In this document: piece after piece, positions 18,501 through 24,917 of the stretch
Layout: the number at the start of each line of letters is the position of its first letter
Position numbering within the stretch: the stretch's first letter is position 1
Assembly (NCBI GenBank): GCA_943704415.1
Contig: CALSCO010001580.1
Coordinates: 1 to 24,917 of the forward strand
Direction: 5' to 3'
DNA length: 24,917 nt
Source: Parvularia atlantis
Lineage: Eukaryota; Opisthokonta; Rotosphaerida
Made by a program: the position numbers and the translations under genes
The notes under the pieces: generated by a model
What the model saw: the letters and a program-made list of their open reading frames with translations, nothing else
Databases searched by the model: none
Told to the model about the DNA's origin: nothing

Positions 18501-20040
18501 TCACAGCCCAAACAGGCGCAGGTACAGCGGCACGTGCTCCGTCGTGATCTTGAGCTCGCTCAGCAAGGCCTGCACCGCGTCGTGCTTGCGCGCCAGTGCT
18601 CGCTGCAGATACGCGCTCTGCGGCCACAGCCTGCGGGCGCGTCGCCGCGTGAGCCGTCGAGCCGTCGCCCGCAGCGCCGGGCCGCACACACGCACACGCG
18701 CAGGAAGACGAGGCACAGCACCCGCACCTCGGACGACGTCAGGTTGCCCACCTCGCCCGGCAGCCGCAAGGTTTCGGCGAGCTCGAGCACGTGCTGGTCG
18801 GCCACGGGCTCGAGGGCGAGCAGCGGGCGCACGACGAGCATGCTGCGCCGGCGCGTGAGCGGGCCCGGCGCGCGACGGCGCCAGACGCACCCCTTGCCGA
18901 GCAGACGCGCAAACACGCGCTGCCGCGCGCCACGGTCCGGGTCGGGCACAAAGTAGTCGCCCGCGCCGTCGCCCGTGTCGCCGGCAACGCCCGTGGCCGC
19001 GTCGCCGCCGCTCTTGACGAAGGCGACCGTCTCGGGCGTGACCGCGCCCGACAGAAAGCTCCACGTGCGCGCAAAGAGCGACATCTGCATGTACGCCGCG
19101 CGGCGCTCGTCCGCGGTCATCGGCGGCTCGACCTCGTCCTCGTCCTCGCTACCCGACGGCGTCTCGTCCGAGCTGCTCGTTGCCCGCTGCGGGGCGTCGC
19201 GGTCGTTGGCGCCGCCGGCCACGTCGGGGTGGAACGTCACGCGCTTTTTTGCCGACGCGGGTGGTGTGGGCGCGGTCGCGGGCGCGGGTGCAGGCGCGGT
19301 CGCGGGCGTGGTTGCGGGTGCAGTCGCGGGTGAAGGCGCAGTCGAAGCTGCAGAAGCGACGTCGACGACGGGCTTCTCCGACACGGACAGCGCGGCGAGC
19401 TGTGCCGCGGACACGTCGGCAGGTAGATGCTCGCGCAGGCGCGGCAGGGCCGCCTGAAACACGCTCAGGCCGGCGGCCGTCTCGGCGTCGGCCGGCGCGT
19501 CCCTCCCGCGGCATCGCGCCAGCACGAACCTGCGCCGCGGCACTGTCAGCGCTGCGCCCCGCCGGTCCCCGCTGCGGCAGCGCACGTCGCGTCTTTGCGC
19601 ATGTACAGCGGCTCGGGCGACAGTTGCGCGCGAAAGTAGGCCGAGGCGACGAGGCACTCGCGCGAGCAGAACAGCCGGCGCAGATCCTGGTCGGCCTCGC
19701 CCAGGAAGACCGTGGTGCGGGCGCGGCGCATGTCGACGACGCGCGCGCACGCAGGGTAGCCGCAGCAGTCGTCCAGCGTGCGCTCCTCCACGACCTCGTC
19801 GTAGCTGGCCGGCTGCAGCCAGCGCGACTTGTGGCGTGACGGCACGGCGTCAGGCGGCCAAAAGCGGGGCGCCCCGGCGGCGCGCACCGCGGCCTCCAGC
19901 TGCGCCTCGCTCGTCTCGCGCTCCAGCAGCGCGTTCTGCACCGCCAGCGCCGTTCGGTCCAGCGCCAGCCGCGCCTCGACGCGCTGGCGGGCGCGGCGCG
20001 CGACGGCGGGCGGCGGGCGTGGCGCTGCCTTCGCGGGCAT
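18501..20040 (-). CDS. RTR1: Rtr1/RPAP2-family RNA polymerase II CTD phosphatase
   Basis: Members of this family remove Ser5 phosphate from the RNA polymerase II tail and help polymerase assembly and import. The zinc-binding core is plain: DDCCGYPACARVVD (about 19765), then RRLFCSRECLVASAYFRAQL, followed by SPEPLYMRKD (about 19680-19600), matching the family's two-cysteine and C-x3-C arrangement. The N terminus MPAKAAPRPPPAVARRARQR leads into a helix. After an intron at about 19590-19545 the model continues TFVLARCRGRDAPADAET. A low-complexity Ala/Pro/Thr stretch (about 19345-19255, a hexanucleotide-type repeat) follows, then AKKRVTFHPDV, an acidic SSDETPSGSEDEDEVE region, and a C-terminal helical domain ending LKITTEHVPLYLRLFGL. 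That tail is typical of the longer RPAP2 form. It converges on the Tim17-family gene, with 56 bp between stops. Confidence 0.87.
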
Positions 20041-20227
20041 CGGTGCGGTGCGATTCCAGCCATGCGCCGGTCATGGACGTGCTCGCGGGCATTGGTGCGG
20101 CGCGGTCCTAGCCAGGCAGCTTTCGAGCGGGCTTCTCCCGTTGCACGCCGCCCGCCGCGTGCACTCGCCCCGCTGCTCACGCCCCGCTCACCGCACACGC
20201 GCCGACAGCCGCAGCAGCCGCCCCACC
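20041..20227. promoter_or_regulatory. Divergent intergenic region, Rtr1 / EHD
   Basis: These 187 bp lie between the divergent ATGs of the Rtr1-like and EHD genes. The EHD start has a good context (CCCCACCATGTTC). Two near-identical 10-mers, GGGCATTGGTGCGG (20088-20101) and GGGCATCGGTGCGG (20035-20048), flank the Rtr1 start. The EHD side is C-rich with several CTCAC motifs, and CAGCCGCAGCAG lies before the start, so a 5' UTR intron is possible. Confidence 0.5.
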
Positions 20228-22747
20228 ATGTTCAGCAGCAAGAAGCCCGCGCCCGACCCCAAGGTCGTGCGCTCGGTCATCGACGGGCTCAAGAACATCT
20301 ACGCCAACAAAGTGCGGCCCGTCGAGGAGACGTGCGTGGGCCGTGGGGCCGCGTCGCCGCGCCGCCGCGGTCGGCCGGGCTGAGTGGGTGCCGCGCGCAC
20401 GCAGCTACCACTTTGCCGACTTCTACTCGCCGCTACTGCGCGGTGCGGGCGGGCGCGGGTAGGGCCGTGGCCGCAGTGCTGACGTGCGCGCGGCGCGCAG
20501 ACTCGGACTTTGACGCCAAGGCACGCGCTATAAGGGGGAGGGGCGCGCCGTGCCTGACACCCGCCCGCACGCGCCGCACGCGCAGCCGATGGTCCTGTTG
20601 CTCGGGCAGTACAGCACAGGTGCGCCCGCCGCCCTGCACGTGCGCGCGTCGCCCGCTCACGCCGCGCTCGCGCACCCCGCGCAGGCAAAGCACGTGCGCC
20701 CCGTTGCAGCGCGCCCGCCCGCTGACCCGCCGTGTGTGTGTGCGCGCGCGCAGACCACGTTCATCACGTACCTGCTCGAGCGCAACTTCCCCGGTGCGGC
20801 GACGGCGACGACGACGGCGACGCGCCGCACTGCTGACGGCGCCCGCGGGCCCCCAGGCGCGCACATCGGCCCCGAGCCCACGACCGACCGCTTCATCGCG
20901 ATCATGTACAACAAGGAGGAGCGCGTCACGCCCGGCAACGGTGCGGCGGCGCCGTCCACAAGACGTGCGCCTCAACGCGCGCACACTCGCAGCCCTCGCC
21001 GTCCAGGCCGACAAGCCCTTCCGCGGCCTGGAGATGTTTGGCACGGCGTTCCTGAGCAAGTTCCAGAGCTCCGAGCTGCCCGCGCCCCTGCTCGAGGATC
21101 TCATCTTCATCGACACACCAGGTGTGCTCTCGGGCGAGAAGCAGCGCATCGGCCGCGCGTACGACTTCATCAAGGTGTGCCGGCTGCCGTCCTTGCTCGC
21201 AACCGCCGGCTGATGCACGCGCGCGCTGTGCCGCGTCGCCAGGTCATCCAGTGGTTCTCCGAGCGGTCCGACATGATCCTGCTGCTGTTTGACGCGTACA
21301 AGCTCGACATCTCGGACGAGTTCCGCATGGCGATCGAGACGCTCAAGGTGTGCGCTCGCCGCCTGCCACCCGGCGCGCTGCTCACACGTCGGCACGCGCG
21401 CAGGGCCAGGACGACAAAGTCCGCCTCGTGCTGAACAAGGCCGACCTCGTCAACAGCCAGCAGCTCATGCGCGTGTACGGCGCGCTCATGTGGTCACTCG
21501 GCAAGGTCATCAAGACGCCCGAGGTCATGCGCGTCTACATCGGCTCCTTCTGGAACGAGCCGTACCAGAACAAGGAGAACGAGAACCTGTTCCGGGTGCG
21601 CTCGCGCGCACACTGCACGCACGGGCGCGCCTGCTGATGGGGGGGAGACGACGGCGCACATGTGCAGGCGGAGCAAGCCGATCTGCTGCGCGACCTGCGC
21701 AACATGCCCGCCAACGCGACCATCCGCAAGGTCAACGAGCTGGTCAAGCGCGCGCGCCTGGCCAAGGTCCACGCGTACATCGTCTCGTACCTGAAGAACC
21801 AGATGCCGACCATGTTTGGCCACAAGTCCAAGCAGGACGAGCTGCTGAAGACGCTGCCGCAGGTGTTTGAGACCGTATCGCGGCAGTACAACCTGCCGAT
21901 GGTGCGCGCCCCGGACGCCCTCGCGCTCAGCCGCGCGCTGCTGAGCCTCCCCGGCCGCACAGGGCGACTTCCCCGAAGTGCAGCGCTTCCGGGACAATTG
22001 CGGCCGCTTTGAGTTCTCGAAGCACTTTGTCAAGCTCAACCAGAAGGTGATGCGCGGGGCTGGAAGGGGCGCTTGCTGACGGCTGCGCGTGACGGCCAGA
22101 TGATCGAGTCGATGGACACGGTGCTGTCGAAGGACCTGCCCGACCTGATGCAGCGCTTTCCGCAGGACAAGCCCAAGGCGCACATGCTCGAGGGCGTGCA
22201 GAACTGTGCGCGGGGAGGGGCGGCGGCGCGCGGGCCGAGTTGCTGAAGACGCGCTTGCCGTCGCAGCCAAGGGCGGCGGCAGCAGCAGCACGGCCGCCGC
22301 AGCAGCAGGCGGCGTGCCGGACGAGGACGCGTACGCGATGACAGAGGCTGCGCGGGACAAGTACAAGCGCCAGTTCCAGGAGCTCGCGGCCGGGGAGGAG
22401 TTTCTGTCGGCCGACGTGGTGCGCTGCCCAGGGAGACCTGCACGGACGCGCGGGCTGATCGGGCGCAGGCGAGGGGCGAGCTGGTCAAGTCCAACCTGGA
22501 GAAGGACATCCTCAAGCGGATCTGGTTCCTGTCGGACATCGACAAGGACGGCAAGCTCGACGTGGACGAGTACGTCCTGGCGATGCACCTGGCCAAGGTC
22601 TGTGCTGCGCGCGACGCATGAAGGGAGGGGGGAGGGGCCTCACGCGCGCCCCGTGCCGTGGCGCAGCTGTGCATGAAGGGCACACCGCTGCCGCACCAGC
22701 TGCCCACGTCGCTCATGCCCGTGTCCAAGATCAACTCGCCGTTCTGA
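20228..22747 (+). CDS. EHD-family dynamin-like ATPase (C-terminal EH domain)
   Basis: This is a membrane-remodelling ATPase of endocytic recycling. The protein starts [20 protein letters not shown], then [30 protein letters not shown] (Walker A), [29 protein letters not shown], then [20 protein letters not shown] (Walker B/switch II) and [10 protein letters not shown] (guanine/adenine-specificity NKAD). A long helical part follows ([38 protein letters not shown]). The C-terminal EH domain has a canonical calcium loop, [12 protein letters not shown], and the protein ends PVSKINSPF. At least ten introns are needed. Two in a row around the P-loop use GC donors and leave a 5-nt microexon at 20685-20689. 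All family landmarks are present in order, so the gene looks intact. It converges on ubiquilin, with 162 bp between stops. Confidence 0.92.
20685..20689 (+). other. Inferred 5-nt microexon carrying the EHD Walker A lysine
   Basis: The exon before ends AGC ACA G (S-T-G...) at 20620 and the exon after starts ACC ACG TTC (T-T-F) at 20754. Joined directly they are out of frame and lack the invariant GK. Within the gap, GCAAA at 20685-20689 is preceded by GCGCAG and followed by GCACGT, a GC-type donor also seen elsewhere in this window. Inserting it restores S-T-G-K-T-T-F exactly. This is inference from family conservation. Confidence 0.75.
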
Positions 22748-22909
22748 GCGGCGTCGCGGGACTATCCGGTGTCATGTGTCCTTGTCGTGAGCGGTCGATC
22801 GCGCACGGCAGAACGTGCACGGCGCAATGTGCACGGCGCGCCCAAGTCGTGCACAGTACGCGCTCGGAGACACAACAAAGACAAAGACCGCTCTCGCTCT
22901 ATGCCCCCA

Positions 22910-24184
22910 TCAGCGCGGCTGCGTCAGCAGGCTGCGGCAGCGGCGCGTCAGGGTCAGGACAAGCCGGCCGCGCGTCGGCCGGGCGTGGCGCGCACCGCTC
23001 GATCGCCACATTGACGTTGCCGCCCGCAGCCAGCAGCGCGTTGATGTTCTCGGTCGGGTCGTAGAAGCCCATCTCCTGCAGCTGCTGCAGCTGCACCTGG
23101 AAGCGCACCTCGGGCGGCGGCAGGTTGGCGGCGGCGGCGGCGGGCGGCGCGCTGAGGCCGGCCAGGAGCTGCGCAAGGCCCGCGGCACCGGCCGGGTTGG
23201 GCGCGCCGGGAGCGAAGCCCGGGAGGGTCGGTGCGGTCGCGGTGGTGGCGCCGGGCGCGGCGAGCCCCTGGGCGGCCTGCATCTGCCCAAGCAGGGCCTG
23301 CATCTGCATCATCATCTGCAGGTTCTGAGGGTTCATCATCTGGCGGACGTTGTTGGGGTCGGAGAGCATCTGGCGCATCTCGGGCGTGACCATGCCCTGT
23401 ACGCGTGTGCGTGTGCGTGGTGTCGGCCCGGGCGCGGGCACGCGCGCGCAAAGGCGGCAACGCACCTGCATGCTCGGGTTGGACGCGAGCATCATGTCGA
23501 CAAACTGCGGGTCGGCCATCATCTGCGTCATGGCCTGCTGCATCAGCGGGTTCTGCATCATCTGCAGTACCGTCTGCATGTCCATCCCGCCAGGCAGCAC
23601 CCCGTCGGGCAGCCTGCCGAGGCCCGCGAACGGGTTGGCCGTACCCTGTGGCGGCTGCGGCGCCGTCGGCATCGGCGCCGTCGGCATCGGCGACCTAAAC
23701 AGGCCCGCGAACGGGTTGGCCGGCTGCGCGGCCGCGGGCGTCGCGCCGGGCGCGGCGGTGGCCGGGGCGGCGGCCGGGGCGGGCGCGCCCTGGGCCTCGG
23801 CGGCGGCGGCGGCGGCGGCAGGGCGGGTCGGCGTGTTGGTCCGGACCTGCGTCGTGTGTCAGCAGCGTGCAGCAGCGTGTAGCAGCAGCAGCAGACCGCG
23901 CCACGCACCATGTGTACCGTGTGGCCGTCCTTCACGCCGTACACCGCCCCGAGCGCGTCGCCGTCCTTGAGCACGCGCCCGCTGAAGATCAGCCGCTGCT
24001 GGTCGGCCGGCGTCGCGTTGGGTGACGCCGCGATGGCCTCCTTGAGCTGCAGCACCGTCGCCGCGTCTGTCGCGCGCCGCTTGGTCAGGCCATGCGCGCA
24101 GTGGCGGCAGCGACGAGACGCGACGGCACCGTCCACCGTCACGTCAAACTTGGTGTCGTTGAACGCCTTGATCGAGACCTTCAT
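22910..24184 (-). CDS. DSK2: Ubiquilin (UBL-STI1-UBA proteasome shuttle)
   Basis: This is a shuttle factor that carries ubiquitinated proteins to the proteasome. The N-terminal ubiquitin-like domain (MKVSIKAFNDTKFDVTVD, then ATVLQLKEAIAASPNATPAD, QQRLIFSGRVLKDGDALG) is followed by a Gly/Ala/Pro-rich linker with two NPFAGL motifs (about 23715 and 23635). Met/Gln-rich STI1-type repeats come next (MQTVLQMMQNPLMQQAMTQM, QMLSDPNNVRQMMNPQNLQM). The UBA domain is last (VQLQQLQEMGFYDPTENINA, LLAAGGNVNVAIER). The last intron runs to 22932 and leaves a 22-nt final exon, 22910-22931, that gives AIERLLTQPR and stop; read-through to 22899 is the alternative. The start at 24184 begins the UBL fold directly. 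A pyrimidine-rich tract lies upstream on its coding strand. Confidence 0.92.
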
Positions 24185-24270
24185 CGTTGTCGAGGTGCTT
24201 TGGCTGACGTGGACAAAGTGTCACTCAACCCGCGCGAACAGCAGACGACGCGAACGACGCGAACGACACG

Positions 24271-24341
24271 AAGGAACGAGGCGAGGGAAAGAAGCCTGAA
24301 AGAAAAGAAAAGAAAAGAAGGAAGAAAAAAAAGGAGAAGAC
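24271..24341. promoter_or_regulatory. Polypurine/polypyrimidine tract upstream of ubiquilin
   Basis: The plus strand is almost pure A/G for about 70 bp; on the ubiquilin coding strand this is a C/T-rich tract 87-157 nt before the ATG. Long CT tracts of this kind are common near fungal transcription starts. It also contains the T8 run that would end RNA polymerase III transcription of the tRNA. To its left (24240-24270) the unit CGAACGACG is repeated about three times. Confidence 0.5.
24325..24332 (-). terminator. RNA polymerase III T8 terminator of the permuted tRNA
   Basis: Eight T on the minus strand begin 13 nt after the last base of the tRNA 5' half (G37 at 24346). The position, downstream of the 5' half and not of the 3' half, is what a permuted gene order predicts. 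No comparable T run follows the 3' half inside the 10-nt spacer. Confidence 0.75.
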
Positions 24342-24345
24342 TCAA

Positions 24346-24427
24346 CCCGAACGGAGAATCATACCACTAGACCAAGCTCCCCAACGGGATGGGGGAGCTG
24401 CGGGAATCGAACCCGCGACCTCTCCGA
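24346..24427 (-). tRNA. Circularly permuted tRNA-Pro(CGG) gene
   Basis: In minus-strand order: the 3' half (24427-24392, tRNA positions 38-73), a 10-nt spacer (24391-24382), then the 5' half (24381-24346, positions 1-37). Put in the normal order they make a 72-nt tRNA. The acceptor stem GGGAGCT/AGCTCCC pairs 7 of 7, the anticodon stem CTCCG/CGGAG 5 of 5, and the T stem GCGGG/CCCGC 5 of 5 with loop TTCGATT. The D-arm TGGTCTAGTGGTATGATT is characteristic of eukaryotic tRNA-Pro. The anticodon loop TTCGGGT gives anticodon CGG, reading CCG, which should be a common codon in so GC-rich a genome. The discriminator base is C, as in other eukaryotic tRNA-Pro. No 5' half lies upstream of the 3' half, and no 3' half follows the 5' half, so this is not two normal genes. 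The B box precedes the A box. CCA is not fully encoded. Confidence 0.85.
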
Positions 24428-24429
24428 TG

Positions 24430-24795
24430 CTCGATCAGCCACATGAAGGATGCGCGACAAACGCCTATGAGCCGTGGCTTGGGCGGACTGCGCCGGGCTG
24501 AGGGCGGAAAACGTCCGTGCGTACTGCCCGCGCGGCCCCTGCTGCTGCCGCCGCTGCCATTGCGCCGTGAGCTGACTTGCCCGCCGCATCGCAGACAAGC
24601 GCAAGCTGAGCGCGCATCGGGGCAGAGCCAGCGACGGCCTTTGACGGTTGCTGACCCAGACGCGCGGCTACTGAGGAACCTGCTCGTCCGTTGAACCTCG
24701 ACGACTTCTCGAACGAGCCGTGCCGCGGCGCCCGCTTACTCGAAGCAGAGGTGTCGATGCGCCTGCCTTTTTAAACCTAAACTGAACTCCTTGTG
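24430..24795. other. Intergenic region upstream of the permuted tRNA, no gene recognised
   Basis: I find no conserved protein or RNA here. The first bases (24430-24450) are the leader of the permuted tRNA and can pair with its trailer. A plus-strand open frame across 24389-24694 runs through the tRNA antisense and has no recognisable content. A T5 run occurs at 24770-24774 on the plus strand. Composition becomes less GC-rich towards the right. Confidence 0.5.
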
Positions 24796-24917
24796 TTACT
24801 GTGGAGCCGAGTCGTCCTTGGTGGCACTTTTCTCCGGGCCCGAGGCAGCCTCAGGGGTTTCCCCCCGCATCACGAGCAGTGCTCGTGGTTCTTGAGATAA
24901 GCCAGGCCTGTTCCAGT
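24796..24917 (-). other. Hairpin-rich, less GC-biased segment; possible ncRNA or partial 3' exon
   Basis: On the minus strand several small hairpins follow one another: CACGAGC/GCTCGTG with a 3-nt loop (about 24875-24891), GGGG-GAAA-CCCC with a GNRA tetraloop, GAGG/CCTC, and CGGGCCCG. This could be a structured RNA. The same strand also has an open frame from the window edge to TAA at 24796-24798, containing LLVMRGETPEAASGPEK and ending KDDSAPQ, which could be the C-terminal end of a gene cut by the window. Its codons (TTA, TCT, CAA, GAA, CCA) are unlike the strongly G/C-ending codons of the other genes, which argues against coding. I cannot decide. Confidence 0.3.

Noticed and set aside
22899-22909. 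Ubiquilin stop at 22899 with a longer C terminus
   Set aside because: Splicing the GTGCG to CAG intron ending at 22932 gives AIERLLTQPR, matching the usual end of UBA domains; read-through gives an unrelated proline-rich tail.
24361-24427. Two ordinary tRNA fragments or a tandem pair of tRNA pseudogenes
   Set aside because: The fragments complement each other base for base in acceptor and anticodon stems, there is no matching half outside them, and the T8 terminator follows the 5' half. Chance decay of two genes would not keep this.
24389-24694. Plus-strand 101-residue open frame at the right end
   Set aside because: It starts inside the antisense of the permuted tRNA and has no recognisable sequence or intron signals.

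Overview
The window is a compact, very GC-rich stretch of nuclear eukaryotic DNA with ten well-supported protein genes in about 24.2 kb. All ten appear to be cut by short introns, roughly 45-100 nt long. The introns mostly begin GTGCG, carry a CTGAC or CTCAC branch-like motif close to the 3' end, and end in CAG. Intergenic gaps are often under 100 bp. This intron style, together with a full intersectin (EH-EH-coiled coil-SH3-SH3-DH-PH-C2) of the kind described as Cin1 in Cryptococcus, makes a small-genome basidiomycete fungus (Ustilaginomycotina or Malassezia-like) my best guess. A unicellular holozoan or another GC-rich protist cannot be excluded. No viral, retroelement, CRISPR or bacterial-type operon sequence was recognised.

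Layout. 13-722 (+) is coatomer zeta. 790-6555 (-) is an intersectin/Cin1-like endocytic scaffold and RhoGEF. 6745-12021 (+) is a large AKT-like AGC kinase with an N-terminal region containing Ras-association/ubiquitin-like folds. 12060-12825 (+) is an unrecognised protein with a C-terminal membrane region. 12883-14207 (-) is a DHHC palmitoyltransferase. 14226-17696 (-) is a mitochondrial-type leucyl-tRNA synthetase. 17745-18444 (+) is a Tim17-superfamily/complex I subunit. 18501-20040 (-) is an Rtr1/RPAP2 RNA polymerase II CTD phosphatase. 20228-22747 (+) is an EHD ATPase. 22910-24184 (-) is a ubiquilin/Dsk2. Several genes serve membrane traffic (coatomer zeta, intersectin, EHD, probably the DHHC enzyme). 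The synthetase and the Tim17-family protein both point to mitochondria and share a 48-bp divergent intergenic interval.

The most striking object lies just upstream of ubiquilin, at 24346-24427 on the minus strand. It is a tRNA-Pro(CGG) whose two halves are in reversed order: the 3' half is transcribed first, then a 10-nt spacer, then the 5' half, then a T8 terminator. Put in the normal order, the halves give fully paired acceptor, anticodon and T stems. This is the signature of a circularly permuted tRNA gene, a class known from a few red and green algae and an archaeon, and I do not know of one in a fungus or other opisthokont. Further points of note are a 5-nt microexon carrying the EHD Walker A lysine, several GC-AG introns, an AKT-like kinase with alanine in its hydrophobic motif, and a hairpin-rich, less GC-biased segment at the right edge.
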